Of a stretch of 64,000 nt of DNA, positions 29,145 to 39,666 are shown one piece after another. Source of the DNA: Chitinophaga sp. (GTDB lineage Bacteria > Bacteroidota > Bacteroidia > Chitinophagales > Chitinophagaceae). Position numbers and translations under genes: made by a program. Within the stretch, counting starts at the first letter, position 1. Each line of letters starts with the position of its first letter. The notes beneath the pieces were generated by a model. That model was not told where the DNA came from. It was given only the letters and a program-made list of their open reading frames with translations, and made no database searches. Location: positions 372,001 to 436,000 of the forward strand of contig NZ_JAGHZS010000001.1 of assembly GCF_017745275.1 (NCBI RefSeq), in the 5' to 3' direction.

Positions 29145-29454
29145 AAAGCAATCGGATGATAAAAAATGGGCAAACACCGGCCTTCATTTCCTAATATAAT
29201 GAGATATCCTTCATATTGTCAAGATTAGAAGACACAGTCACGCTTATTTTTTCACCACTTAACTTTATGGTAGCTTTTATCCTTATAACAACACATAGAA
29301 ATACAAATACATCTCTGCAAGTTAATTTAAAATTGGAAGCTCCTCTTATATTACAGTACAAGGGAATATAAATGACTTAAGAGAGCATTCATTGGCAGCA
29401 TAATACCTGATCTGATCATCAAACTGACTATAAACTATTGCAGTATATTAAATA
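29145..29454. other. AT-rich intergenic stretch
   Basis: No gene, terminator or repeat could be supported here. The base composition falls abruptly from the GC-richer left flank to AT-rich sequence at about 29.1 kb and stays low until about 54.6 kb. Confidence 0.5.
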
Positions 29455-29572
29455 GGCTAGTTTCAGATTACAAGCTGAGCTAGTCAAAATGGGAAAGCCG
29501 AAAACCATTATAAAAGAGTAGGTATCATTCAATATAAAGTTTAACTTTTGAATTTAAAAAGCATACATTACT
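29455..29572 (+). promoter_or_regulatory. Conserved leader of peptide gene P3 with 5' hairpin
   Basis: These 118 bases are nearly the same as 41802-41923 before P5. The element opens with a hairpin (GGCTAG at 29455-29460 pairing with CTAGTC at 29480-29485, extended by CAG/CTG) and continues with shared blocks GCCGAAAACCATTA, AAAGAGTAGG and GAATTTAAAAAGCAT before the ATG. A wobble pair in this hairpin is a Watson-Crick pair in the other copy. The conserved sequence is probably promoter plus 5' UTR. Confidence 0.6.
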
Positions 29573-29827
29573 ATGAAACAAGCAAAATTAGCATTATTGG
29601 CTATTGCAGTCCTGGCAGTTGTGGGTGGTATATTGGCGTTCAAAGCAAATGGTATTCATCCATTTTACTCAACGGGCGTTGCTGGAAAATGCGACGCATT
29701 TGCTGGTAATTTCAAATATGATATAACAACGATTACCTCTCTTCCTGGTGCGTACACTACAAATCTTTCAACTGTTCCAGATCCCGCTCATGCATGTCCT
29801 AAAATCACAATTGTTCCGGTTTTATAA
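29573..29827 (+). CDS. Small secreted two-cysteine protein P3
   Basis: An 84-aa protein. Residues 1-22 (MKQAKLALLAIAVLAVVGGILA) form a signal peptide; cleavage after residue 22 would leave F-K-A-N at the new N-terminus. The 62-residue mature part has C40 in AGKCDA and C75 in HACPKI, giving a probable single disulfide. It is closely related to P5 at 41924 over its whole length, and the leader is conserved too. It is followed by P4, and both face the S9 peptidase gene at 30403-33153. I do not recognise a named family; DUF6520 and NVEALA-type Bacteroidota peptides have similar size but a different pattern. Confidence 0.8.
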   Translation: MKQAKLALLAIAVLAVVGGILAFKANGIHPFYSTGVAGKCDAFAGNFKYDITTITSLPGAYTTNLSTVPDPAHACPKITIVPVL

Positions 29828-30096
29828 AATAGTCTATTCGCATTTAAAAAGTTCAAACTACATATCCGGTCAGTAATCCATTCTGGAATCGTATAGGCTC
29901 GACAAAAACTCTATATATCAGATTCAAGTAGCAGGACTATCATTTCGAACAATAGTTTCACTGATAAATCAATATACGTTGTGCCTGGCCATAGATTGGA
30001 AATAGTCAAGAAAACACCAAGCCTCTAAATACATAACAGCGCAGATATTCTTAAACCTTAAACTTTAAGCCTTTTCTTAAAAAGGTGTCTATCATC

Positions 30097-30351
30097 ATGA
30101 AGCAAGCAAAACTATTATTAACAGCCATTGCTATTCTAACAGTTATTGGAGGAGCATTAGCCTTCAAAGCAAACACTATTAAGTCATTTTACTCAAGTGG
30201 CGCCAGTGGAGAATGCGACGAATTCTACACAAATGCAAAATGGGAAGTAGTCTGGATGACAAATCTTCCCGGAGTACGCACTACGTATCTTTCAACTGGT
30301 CGTGATCTTGCGCACCCATGTCCTAAGATTATGATAATTACTTCCCCATAA
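30097..30351 (+). CDS. Small secreted two-cysteine protein P4
   Basis: An 84-aa protein from the ATG at 30097; a GTG four codons upstream is in frame but does not match its relatives. The signal peptide MKQAKLLLTAIAILTVIGGALA ends after residue 22 and is followed by F-K-A-N. C40 (SGECDE) and C75 (HPCPKI) occupy exactly the positions of P3 and P5. The central part differs: it has several Trp residues (NAKWEVVWM). The stop lies 51 bases from the end of the convergent S9 peptidase gene. Its leader is only partly like that of P3 and P5 (an AAACTTTAAG block and TCTATCATCATG). Confidence 0.8.
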   Translation: MKQAKLLLTAIAILTVIGGALAFKANTIKSFYSSGASGECDEFYTNAKWEVVWMTNLPGVRTTYLSTGRDLAHPCPKIMIITSP

Positions 30352-30402
30352 AGAAATACTCCAGCAAGGCGCTTTTAGCACTTAACGTCAAGCTGCCAAT
30401 CA

Positions 30403-33153
30403 TCAATTGGTAGTTTTATCTATGGCACCAATAAATAAGGTCCCTTTTGGTGTATTAGTGGAAGAATCCAAATCCAATCCGCTATAAACTCCTTTCAACT
30501 TCGCCGGCACTCCCTTTGTCATCCATATTGGCGCAGGTTTCCTTTTCAAATAATGATCAAAAAACTGCGCCATGCGGATGCTAAAGTCCATACCTGACTT
30601 TCCTTCAATACCATGATCACCAGGATAAACTAACATCCAGGATCTTTTCCCAAGACGGCGCAATGCGGTAAATAGCTCTGTGATATTTGGCAACTGGCAA
30701 ACTCCATCATCTTTGGTATGAGCCAGTAATATTGGCGTCGAAATTCTATTGGCATTAAGAACTGCAGAATTCTTAATGTAAATTTCTGGTTTATCCCAAA
30801 GTGTTGCCTCGCCCATTCTTAGCTGCCCTCCAACATACAGTGCCTGAAAGCTGATTCCTGAAGGCGCTAAACTTCCAAAACCGCTAATCCAATCTCCAAT
30901 ACCGGACACAGAGCAAGCAGCGGCAAACAAATTCGTCGCCGTGATCAAATAATTAGTTTGAATTGCTCCCCAGCTAAAACCTTGCAAACCCATTTTTTTT
31001 GCATCAACAAAAGACAATTTTGATAAGTGCTCTACAGCAGACACAATTGCATTATAAGCTCCTTGCATTGGATCACCTACAGTATACTTTATATCTGGAC
31101 AGAAGACCAGATACCCATTACTAACATAATAAGGAATATTAATATTTCCACCACTAGATAGTTCTGATGGCATTATAAATGCGCGTAGCCCATCCGATTT
31201 CCTTTCATAATAATTAAAAATTACTGGATATTTCCTGGTAGAATCAAAATTCTCTGGTTTATAAAGGATTCCCTGTAAAGGAAGGCCGTCAGGAGACTTC
31301 CATTCGTGCAACTCTGCTGTGTACCAATTATATCTGACCTGAGGTTGAAAATTGGTCAACCTCCTAAATTTCTTAAAATCTTTTGTAAACCACAAATTGG
31401 GATATTCCGCATCACTCATTCTTCTAACAATATAAGCATTAGCGTTCACCGCTTTAACAGGAGAGAAACTGGATCCCTGGGGAATGGCAGTACTGAAAGG
31501 TATATCATAGATAAAAGGACCCATTGTTAACAAAACCGGATCTATGCCTCCACTCCAATTGGCAGAAAAAAAGCCATTCTCTTTTGTTTCTGAATTAAAA
31601 GCCGTCAAAAAAAGTGGTTCTTTGGAATTAATATCAAGATCCGATAAACTGTTCCATGTTAGTGTGAAAATAATATTCTTCCTTCTTCCATAACTGTTAG
31701 TAAGATTAACTGGTGAATGAGCCCCTGTTGGATCTAATAGCCATATATCATTCCTTTCATTCATAACTACACCTGAATCATTTTGAAGCCAACCTTCTAT
31801 TAATTTTCTATACCCTTCTACCTCCCAATTGGCGTTTATTCCCTTTGTGACATTCCTAATAATTCCCGTACCTATTTCATAGGTGAAATAATCTCTTTTT
31901 CTTTCATCAAAATAAATTACATACCGACCAAACGCTGACAGACTAAGGCTTTGATTTTTACTGATTTCGTTAATTAATATTCGCTTTCCGGTTTTAGTTG
32001 AAATCAGACATGATGTTGGTATAGACGCCATGTTCCAATCTAGTTCTGAACTGCCCTCATCTTGTTGGTGTATCAGTATAGCTATCGAATCCTGCAATAG
32101 TTGATTATCAATAACTACAATCTCATCCCGCTTTTCTAAAGAGAATAACTCTTTCTTTTGTATATCTACTATTGCATTATAAGTTCTCGAGTCATCTTCC
32201 AACAATTGCTGCGACTGTAATTTCCTGTCATTAAAACTCCATACATCAGGTAGGGCTGGATCAATACTTTTCCCAAGATATTTCATATCTTCTAATGTAA
32301 CAAACAGGCGGTTATTATCATTACTGAAACGCAACAACAGGTTCAATTTCAAACTATCGCATTGCAAACATGGTAAACCGGATAAAACTAAGTCAGGTTT
32401 ATCAGATCCCAATTGATAATACCAAATACCTTCCAAATTGTTGTTTGCACTTTTATCTTTCGCAATAAAAGACATGTTATTACCATCCGTACTGAAGATT
32501 ACACTGCGTATACCCTCACCCCTATAAATATTAAAGGTATCGCCAGTTATAATATTAGCATAGCACAACACTTGAGAGCCACTTCCACCTTCATTTTCCG
32601 CATCCCTTCTCATAAAGATTATATCTTTACGTTTGCCAAAGAAAAAACCAGCTACAGACAAAAAAGAAGACCCTTTGTTGGTGTTGATATTTTGAACCAC
32701 AAGCTTTTTTTCAGATCCTTTCTGCTGATATGCAAGCCATTTCCCGTCTGGGGATAACTGGTAAGAAGATACATTAACTATGCTATCAAGACCAGAGGTA
32801 CCGAGCCGAACTAAATAAATTTTGTCTGCCTTTACCAGAATGGCCTGCTTGCTGTCGGAGGTAAATTTAACTCTATCGATATTGTAAAATTCTCTCTTCC
32901 AAACTCCTTCTGTTGCTTGAATAATCCAGGTACTACCTCCAGTAACATCATTCTCAATCAAAGAATAAACAAATCTGCCATTGCCTGTTAACACTGCTCC
33001 CGTCGGCACCGGCCATCGATTATAGCAGCCTGAGTCAATCAAAAGCTTATCTATTCTACCTGCCGATTTAATTTGTTCTTTGGATGGTTGTTTCTGTGCA
33101 AAAGAATATACTTTGACTAATCCCAAAAATGCTAGAAGACTTAAAAATCTCAT
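30403..33153 (-). CDS. Secreted S9-type (prolyl oligopeptidase-like) serine peptidase A
   Basis: A 916-aa protein with a signal peptide (cleaved near SFAQ, residue 20). A long N-terminal beta-propeller-like region follows, with repeated F-T-S-D-S-K and L-S-P-D-G-K type blades, and a C-terminal alpha/beta-hydrolase domain from about residue 640. The catalytic triad can be placed: S727 in GFSWGA, D815 in HTKDDG and H847 in GDHGI. It probably cleaves short peptides in the periplasm. It is closely related to peptidase C at 43246 (same length, Ser at the same position). It faces peptide genes P3 and P4, which makes these proteins possible substrates; that link is inferred. Confidence 0.88.
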   Translation of the reverse strand: MRFLSLLAFLGLVKVYSFAQKQPSKEQIKSAGRIDKLLIDSGCYNRWPVPTGAVLTGNGRFVYSLIENDVTGGSTWIIQATEGVWKREFYNIDRVKFTSDSKQAILVKADKIYLVRLGTSGLDSIVNVSSYQLSPDGKWLAYQQKGSEKKLVVQNINTNKGSSFLSVAGFFFGKRKDIIFMRRDAENEGGSGSQVLCYANIITGDTFNIYRGEGIRSVIFSTDGNNMSFIAKDKSANNNLEGIWYYQLGSDKPDLVLSGLPCLQCDSLKLNLLLRFSNDNNRLFVTLEDMKYLGKSIDPALPDVWSFNDRKLQSQQLLEDDSRTYNAIVDIQKKELFSLEKRDEIVVIDNQLLQDSIAILIHQQDEGSSELDWNMASIPTSCLISTKTGKRILINEISKNQSLSLSAFGRYVIYFDERKRDYFTYEIGTGIIRNVTKGINANWEVEGYRKLIEGWLQNDSGVVMNERNDIWLLDPTGAHSPVNLTNSYGRRKNIIFTLTWNSLSDLDINSKEPLFLTAFNSETKENGFFSANWSGGIDPVLLTMGPFIYDIPFSTAIPQGSSFSPVKAVNANAYIVRRMSDAEYPNLWFTKDFKKFRRLTNFQPQVRYNWYTAELHEWKSPDGLPLQGILYKPENFDSTRKYPVIFNYYERKSDGLRAFIMPSELSSGGNINIPYYVSNGYLVFCPDIKYTVGDPMQGAYNAIVSAVEHLSKLSFVDAKKMGLQGFSWGAIQTNYLITATNLFAAACSVSGIGDWISGFGSLAPSGISFQALYVGGQLRMGEATLWDKPEIYIKNSAVLNANRISTPILLAHTKDDGVCQLPNITELFTALRRLGKRSWMLVYPGDHGIEGKSGMDFSIRMAQFFDHYLKRKPAPIWMTKGVPAKLKGVYSGLDLDSSTNTPKGTLFIGAIDKTTN

Positions 33154-33519
33154 GACTTAATTTTTACCAGATTAGCTAATGGTTACAAAACAAATTAAAA
33201 CTTATTGGGAGATTCAGCCAGATAAGCCTGATGCTGAAGTAAAATTTCATCCGTCTCTCTATATTTAGTTATTTAAAGTAGGCTGCAAAATCTTACCGAA
33301 ATTCCCTCTTTCATCTCTGTTTAAGATGATTAACCCTTCGTCAAATCAATTATACTGAAACACTTTTCTTAAGAAAACGTACTACTTATTCAAACACAAA
33401 TAAATAAATTAAATATTTACAATTAATTATATATAAAACCAAACAAAAAAACGGGGCGCATCACCCATTCGGTAAAAAAATAACTAACATTTCCTGCTCT
33501 ACAATCAGGCATCATTCAA
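33154..33519. other. Intergenic region upstream of peptidase A
   Basis: This 366-base AT-rich gap separates two same-strand S9 genes. The 60 bases before the start of peptidase A resemble the sequence before peptidase C (33154-33200 versus 45997-46045), including a shared TTTTGTxACCATTA block on the minus strand, so promoter sequences were duplicated with the genes. No gene or terminator was recognised. Confidence 0.5.
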
Positions 33520-36255
33520 TTATTGTCCGTTAGTGGTTAGCATCGGTAATGGCATTCTAATACTGTCATCAAGCTCAAGTCCGGTTATAACGCCTTTTTT
33601 GCCTGCAGGTATCCCTCTTGTCATCCAAATTGGGGGAAGGCTGTCCATTAAATAATGATCAAAAAATTGCTTCATACGAATACTATAATCTTTTGCTTCA
33701 CTTCCAGATATACCGTGATTACCAGGATACACTAACATCCAGGATCTCTTATGCAGGCGCCGTAGCGCTGTAAAAAATTCTACAATATTCGAAAACGGGC
33801 AGATATCATCATTTTGGGTATGCATTAACAAAATTGGTGTTGAAATTTTATCGACCGAAAAAACCGGGGAATTCTTAATATACTTGTCCTTTAATTCCCA
33901 TAGTGTACCTCCCATTCTAAACTGTCCTACTTCATACATTCCCTGCAAACTTGCTCCATGCCCCTGCAAACTTCCGTAGCCGCTCACCCAATCCGCCATT
34001 CCCGATGCAGAACAAGCAGCAGCAAACAGCCCAGTTCTTGTCACCAGGTAATTGGTCTGAATTCCTCCCCAGCTTCCACCCTGTATGGCCATCTTCTTTG
34101 GATTAACAAATGAAAGTTTCATCAGATATAATGCAGCAGAAACTATCGATGCATATGTTCCTTCCATTGGGTCGCCAACAATATAATGGATATCAGGGCA
34201 AAATACCAAATATCCATTACTTACATAGTATGGTATACTTATATTACACTCACCTGCTAAGGCCTCTGGACTCAAATAAGCATTTAACGCATCGCTTCTT
34301 TTTTCATAATAATGAATGATAACTGGATACTTTTTGGAAGAATCGAAGTTTTCAGGTTTATACAAAATCCCTTTAAGTCTCATTCCATCGAAAGATCTCC
34401 AGGAATGTAGCTCCGAAGTATACCAATTATAATATTTCTGAGGTTGTAAGTCACTTATGGCCTTAAATTTCTTAAAATCGGTTGTAACAAAATAATTAGG
34501 CGCATCTGTAGCGCTCATTCTTTTTACAATGTACTTCTCTGCGTTCAATGCCTTCACCGGACGAAAACCGTAGAGACTTTGAATACTTCTATTTTCTGTT
34601 ATGTCATAAACGTAAGGGCCCATTATCAACGAATCCGGATTACCTATACTACCAAGCTTTTTCTTATAAAATCCACCGTCTTTCGTTTCTCTATTAAATG
34701 CTGAAATGAAAAGCATTTCGTCAGGTGATAAACAACGCTGGTTATACGGATCCATCGCCAATGTAAAAATCAAATTATGCTCCCTGCCATAAGCATTTGT
34801 AAGGTTCAATGGAGGAACCTTTCCAGATGGGTCGATTTGCCAGATGTCATTCCGTCCATAAATAAGAATAGCAGCGTCATTCTTCACCCATCCTCCTATA
34901 CTCCTATTACGATAATACTCATTACTTTTATCATTTGTCCAGACTTCCTTTATATTCTGCGTAAGATTTCTAATCTCACCTGTTGCTATTTCATACGAAA
35001 AATAGTCATCAAGTTCTTTATTAAAGTAAATTATATACCGCTGGCAAGGTGATAATTCAATAAACTTACTGTCGCTTATAAAAGATAGGGACTTTCTTGA
35101 TGCATTATTTGTTGATACGAGGTACCAATGCACTCTACAACTGGCGTTCCATTTTATTTCTCCCGTTAATCCGTTGCTTTGCTGCTTTCCTATCAATACA
35201 AATTCATCCGATCCGTAATTCGGATTAGGTAGTATCAACCATTCATCAGGATATTCCAGTTGAACAATCTTTTCTTTATTAACATCTATTACAGCGGTAT
35301 AATTACGGAATAAGGGGTTTGTTAGTTGTTGAGACTGAAGCTGCAGGTCGTTATAGCTCCAAACGTCAACTTGTACTGCATTGGAACGCTGCGGTATTTG
35401 GGGGATACCTTCTCCTAATGTAATATATAAACGCTGTCGATTCTCACTGAACTTCAATATCCCACTTACGCTCATACCATTTTCAATCCCAATAGAGGAA
35501 TCGCAAACTAAACTTCTTAAAGAATGACTAGAAATGTCATAGAGACATACTTCCTGACATCGGCTCTTCTCATTCTTTACAATGAAAGCTAGCTGACGGC
35601 CTTCACTATCCATCGTAATATTGTCTATTATTCCTCCTCTCCATATACTATAAACCTCACTATTCCCTTCATTGGCGATATTAAGTACCTGCTCCTTTCC
35701 GTCCGCTCCAACCTGCAGCAGGATAATGACCTTTCCATTATCGCTTATGTGATAGAACGTAACACCTACATAAGAACTCAGCTTTCCTGTTTTTATATGC
35801 CTCAACACCAACTTGTTATCTATTCCTTTTGGGCGAAAAAATAAATAGTCTCCTTTCATTTGGAAAGAGGATACATCGGGATAATAAATAACCCGGGGAG
35901 TTCCTAACTCTGCTATCCCCAAACTGTCATTACTATTTTTCCAAACAGCAATACGCGAATTGGATGCTATTGTTATTGCACCAGAGATATACGGTATAAC
36001 AAACCTCCAACTATTCAATAGAGACCTAACTACACCAGTCCGATATCCCCCAGGTGCATTCTCAATAATATAACAAGCAAATTTCCCATCATTGCTGATC
36101 TCTCCTTCCACTACCGAAGCCCACTTATCATAGACACTCGAATCAATCACCCGCTTTAACCCTTTACCTGCTATAGTATGGATGGACTGGCCACGAACCG
36201 ACGAAAAGAGGGAGTAAAAAGCAATACTCAGGCAAAGGGCTCTTATCAAACGCAT
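33520..36255 (-). CDS. Secreted S9-type serine peptidase B
   Basis: A 911-aa member of the same group as peptidases A and C but more diverged. A signal peptide ends near VRGQ. The beta-propeller-like region runs to about residue 630 and the hydrolase domain follows. The nucleophile is S728 in GGSWGG, which is closer to the classical S9 GGSYGG motif than the GFSWGA of A and C. The Asp lies in HTQNDD and the His in GNHGI. It starts 34 bases after the stop of the outer-membrane barrel gene, so the two are in one operon and may act together. The substrate is unknown. Confidence 0.88.
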   Translation of the reverse strand: MRLIRALCLSIAFYSLFSSVRGQSIHTIAGKGLKRVIDSSVYDKWASVVEGEISNDGKFACYIIENAPGGYRTGVVRSLLNSWRFVIPYISGAITIASNSRIAVWKNSNDSLGIAELGTPRVIYYPDVSSFQMKGDYLFFRPKGIDNKLVLRHIKTGKLSSYVGVTFYHISDNGKVIILLQVGADGKEQVLNIANEGNSEVYSIWRGGIIDNITMDSEGRQLAFIVKNEKSRCQEVCLYDISSHSLRSLVCDSSIGIENGMSVSGILKFSENRQRLYITLGEGIPQIPQRSNAVQVDVWSYNDLQLQSQQLTNPLFRNYTAVIDVNKEKIVQLEYPDEWLILPNPNYGSDEFVLIGKQQSNGLTGEIKWNASCRVHWYLVSTNNASRKSLSFISDSKFIELSPCQRYIIYFNKELDDYFSYEIATGEIRNLTQNIKEVWTNDKSNEYYRNRSIGGWVKNDAAILIYGRNDIWQIDPSGKVPPLNLTNAYGREHNLIFTLAMDPYNQRCLSPDEMLFISAFNRETKDGGFYKKKLGSIGNPDSLIMGPYVYDITENRSIQSLYGFRPVKALNAEKYIVKRMSATDAPNYFVTTDFKKFKAISDLQPQKYYNWYTSELHSWRSFDGMRLKGILYKPENFDSSKKYPVIIHYYEKRSDALNAYLSPEALAGECNISIPYYVSNGYLVFCPDIHYIVGDPMEGTYASIVSAALYLMKLSFVNPKKMAIQGGSWGGIQTNYLVTRTGLFAAACSASGMADWVSGYGSLQGHGASLQGMYEVGQFRMGGTLWELKDKYIKNSPVFSVDKISTPILLMHTQNDDICPFSNIVEFFTALRRLHKRSWMLVYPGNHGISGSEAKDYSIRMKQFFDHYLMDSLPPIWMTRGIPAGKKGVITGLELDDSIRMPLPMLTTNGQ

Positions 36256-36289
36256 AGAGACTAATTAACATAAGTGAAGCAGTAAATTA

Positions 36290-38950
36290 TCACCTGGTCG
36301 ATTTATTCTTGAAAGTATAAGTTAGTTGCAGCATAAAAAATCGTTGCAGTCCAATAGATTGAACATTCTCAACAAACCCTTCTCCAATAGTTCTGGCGTT
36401 AAATACATTCTTATTCAACAAATCGTATCCGTAGAATTTCATCACTAATTGCCTATTAGGCATCAAGGGCTTCGATAAATATGCATTAATAATGGTCGTA
36501 CTTAAATTATAACCCGCGGTACTTCCGGTATTTAAATTATATCTTACTCTTCCTCCAAGAGAAAGACCCCAAAAAATATTCGCATTCCAATCCAGGGAGA
36601 ATCTATAATTGAGGTAGGTTTGGTTATTCTGCCCTCCATCTGAATACCTCAGATTACTATAATCAAACGTTACCGCCGGAGAAAGATCAAATTGCTCTTT
36701 ACAGGAATAAAATAAGCCCACCGACTGCATCGCTGCTACCTCAACGCTGGTTCCATCTTTTCCATTCCAATAATTAACATTCTTATTCAGACGCACTAAA
36801 CTGGCAAACTTGATAGTGCTTCCCTTTGCCTTAAGGGGGTAACTGGTGTTAACGGATAGTTGCAGCATATAGGCACCACTTTTATTCAACGGCTGGGTAA
36901 TTTGCCGGGCCAGGGAATCCGTCCATGTTGCGTTGACGATTTTATTACTCAAAAACATACCATTCAACATGATATAAAGGCTTTTCAACGTCTCCACATT
37001 TATGCTACTGTATGATAGCAGTAAGCTGTGATTATGGGCCGGCTTTAAATCTCTATTTCCCAGTTGAATAAACAAAGGATTAGCGCTATAAACAATCGGC
37101 TGTATCTGGCTCACATCCGGCAATTGACTATTTAAAATATACGAGAAACTTACCTTCCTACCTGCGTCAACGTAATAATTAAAAGAAACATTAGGTAACA
37201 GATCAAAACTACGAAGCTTTGTATCTACATGATGACTATAATTGCTATTATTCATATCTCCGATTAAAGTAAAAAGTGAAAAGCTATAGTCATATTTCGT
37301 TTTAGAAGTACTTAGTGATAGTCCTCCATAATGATAAAAGGAAACATTCCCTACCGAATTACTTAAACTATCATTAAAGAGCGTATAACTTTTCTTATTT
37401 CGATCATAATCAAAAACAGGATTATTAGATGGAGAATTCCTTCGGGTATACACGTACGAAAAAGTCAATGAATGATCTTTCACCGGTTCTGTATACAACA
37501 ATGTTAATTGCGTATATTTAACAACACTAGACTGGATTCTCTTTTGATTTAAGGTATCCCTTAAAGATTCACCATTCCCTAATATGTAATGACTGCTAGA
37601 GACATTATAATTATCGCCCTTCATATCCGCATATCCATTTCCCAATTCTATATTCAATTGTCGTCCTTTCTTTCTGAATTTCTTATCATAGATTAGACTA
37701 CTGTAAAAATTATTACTCCCCGTACTCATCGTATTATTGATCACTCCATTGTTCAATACATTCGTATGTTGATCTGACATGCTAAAATTATTATCCTGTA
37801 TATCTTTGTCTGTTTTATAATTAAACAAAACTGAATAGGATAATGTCTGTAGTGAATCTATTTTTAATTCAATCCGAGTATCAATCCTATGACTTACAAA
37901 AGAGCTAAGTATGTTAGATTCCTGATCATAGTAGCTTGAGTCAGAAATAAAATTTTGCCTGCTACTTTTCCTTTGATAGTCTTTTTTATTACTCTCTATA
38001 ATGTAGTTGCTATATATTTTTAATTTGGGACTAATGTCCTCGCTGTAATTCATTCCTGCATTCCAGGATCGGGAAATTCCCTCGCTCTCTTCAATTCCCC
38101 CATCTGGATATCCATTTATATTATCGCCTTTGACAAAAAAAGCAATTTGCTGATTTGGAAGAAACCTGTTAGCCATTGTATGCACCGAGAATTTGTCCTT
38201 TGATCCGTATGAGGCAGATGATTGTCCGGATACTAGTTTTAATTTATCCTTTCTTATAGTTATATTGATTATCTTCTCCTTTCCACTTTCATTAATATTC
38301 TGTGGCGATAATCTATCTTTCTTCCTATCAATTATTTGTATTTTATCTATCAACTCAGACAGCATATTTTTACTTACTAATTTTGGATTATCAACAAAAA
38401 AAGGACGGCCATCTACCAGGATCTGTTTTACCATTTCACCGTTAATTTTAATACTTCCATCACTTCCTACTTCCATCCCTGGTATTTTCTTAAAGAGCTC
38501 TTCTACCAAAGAATTCTCTTTTGTATGAAAATTATCTGCGCTAAACTCCAATGTATCCCTTTTAATACGAACCTGTTTTTTTATGCCTTTTACCTCAAAT
38601 TGGGATAAAGTAAAACCAATTCTCTCAAGATCTAAAACACCAAGTTCTATAGAGCTTCTCATCAACTCAGCATTTATTGGATATTCCAAATTCTTGTAAC
38701 CTAGGTATGAAACCCTCAAAAAATATTTTCCTGGCAAAACATCAATTACAAATGATCCACTCTTATCAGTGTGAGTAAGCAATACTTTAGAAGAGTCCTT
38801 AGTACTCAGGCATAAAACGGAAGCATCCGATAGAAATACGGATATTGTATTATCATGAATCCGACCTGTAATTCTGACAGTATTGGATGTCTGCGATCTA
38901 CCTTGAAACGATAGTAAGGAGATAACAAACAAGTATAATATTTGCTTCAT
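36290..38950 (-). CDS. Outer-membrane beta-barrel receptor (OMP_b-brl_3 type)
   Basis: An 886-aa protein from the ATG at 38950, which opens the signal peptide (MKQILYLFVISLLSFQG, cleaved near GRSQ); three upstream codons from 38959 are less likely. A carboxypeptidase-regulatory-like domain follows (VRITGRIHDNTISVFLSDASVLCL), then a plug-like domain (FKKIPGMEVGSDGSIKINGEMVKQILVDGRPFFVDNPK) and a barrel ending MLQLTYTF. It is in an operon with peptidase B. It might release or import peptides produced by the peptidase, but no sequence feature proves this. It is AT-rich like the rest of the central region. Confidence 0.87.
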   Translation of the reverse strand: MKQILYLFVISLLSFQGRSQTSNTVRITGRIHDNTISVFLSDASVLCLSTKDSSKVLLTHTDKSGSFVIDVLPGKYFLRVSYLGYKNLEYPINAELMRSSIELGVLDLERIGFTLSQFEVKGIKKQVRIKRDTLEFSADNFHTKENSLVEELFKKIPGMEVGSDGSIKINGEMVKQILVDGRPFFVDNPKLVSKNMLSELIDKIQIIDRKKDRLSPQNINESGKEKIINITIRKDKLKLVSGQSSASYGSKDKFSVHTMANRFLPNQQIAFFVKGDNINGYPDGGIEESEGISRSWNAGMNYSEDISPKLKIYSNYIIESNKKDYQRKSSRQNFISDSSYYDQESNILSSFVSHRIDTRIELKIDSLQTLSYSVLFNYKTDKDIQDNNFSMSDQHTNVLNNGVINNTMSTGSNNFYSSLIYDKKFRKKGRQLNIELGNGYADMKGDNYNVSSSHYILGNGESLRDTLNQKRIQSSVVKYTQLTLLYTEPVKDHSLTFSYVYTRRNSPSNNPVFDYDRNKKSYTLFNDSLSNSVGNVSFYHYGGLSLSTSKTKYDYSFSLFTLIGDMNNSNYSHHVDTKLRSFDLLPNVSFNYYVDAGRKVSFSYILNSQLPDVSQIQPIVYSANPLFIQLGNRDLKPAHNHSLLLSYSSINVETLKSLYIMLNGMFLSNKIVNATWTDSLARQITQPLNKSGAYMLQLSVNTSYPLKAKGSTIKFASLVRLNKNVNYWNGKDGTSVEVAAMQSVGLFYSCKEQFDLSPAVTFDYSNLRYSDGGQNNQTYLNYRFSLDWNANIFWGLSLGGRVRYNLNTGSTAGYNLSTTIINAYLSKPLMPNRQLVMKFYGYDLLNKNVFNARTIGEGFVENVQSIGLQRFFMLQLTYTFKNKSTR

Positions 38951-39666
38951 ATATGGCATAGCAATAGTCGTAAATTCACTATTTTAATTGCAGTAGAAAT
39001 GCAGTAGACCACAAAAAGCGTAAAACAACATTTTCAAAAAAATTTTTAGGGAATGAATGCTCATTGCAGTGGATGATTATAATTTTGAATTCAGCAACGA
39101 AAGGCCATGATGGTACACGGTTGGCGCGGGTATCTTCAAAAAATACTTAACGTTTAATAGCCATATTGATTCTAAAGTAAAATGCAAACCCTCAAAAATT
39201 TAATCCCTTATTAGGAAAAACTATGCGCTATCTTATATTTAGCCTTTTCACTAAGTCTATGCACAGCTTTTATTTATCGGAATAATCCACATCCATAAAA
39301 ATAATTTCAGGATTACCCGAATAACTCAAAATAACTAATACGTCGATGGATCAAACTAAAAATTCCTTTTATAAAAGTATTGACTCTTTGAAAAATGCCG
39401 TAGCAAGCATTGCACTAAAAACAATAGGACACTGAAAACTCCCGTCAATCGATGGTATAAACAGGCCATGGAATATCCTTCCGATCTGTTGGATAAACAT
39501 CAGTGGCTTATTACTTTAGAATGTTGCTTAGTCGGATCGGCAACAAATTTTATGAATACAGCTTAAATCCTGTAATGGAAATGCAACTGTTTACAATGGG
39601 AAAGTACTATAGTACTATTTAACAACTTCAGTGGAATAATAAAAGGAAACGATTAAAATAACTACT
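38951..39666. other. Divergent intergenic region with a decayed reading frame
   Basis: This 716-base AT-rich gap separates the barrel gene (minus) from the membrane-protein gene (plus). It must contain both promoters, none of which I can point to. Its right half contains a possible broken gene at 39346-39566, listed separately. No terminator or RNA gene was seen. Confidence 0.5.
39346..39566 (+). pseudogene. Possible frameshifted gene remnant
   Basis: An ATG at 39346 opens a 29-codon frame (MDQTKNSFYKSIDSLKNAV...) that stops at 39433-39435. The next frame from about 39429 continues in protein-like sequence (LKTPVNRWYKQAMEYPSDL, then DKHQWLITLECCLVGSATN) and stops at 39564-39566. The second part has normal amino-acid composition and no stop for 45 codons, as expected for a gene broken by a small insertion or deletion. 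I do not recognise the family. It could also be chance. Confidence 0.3.
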
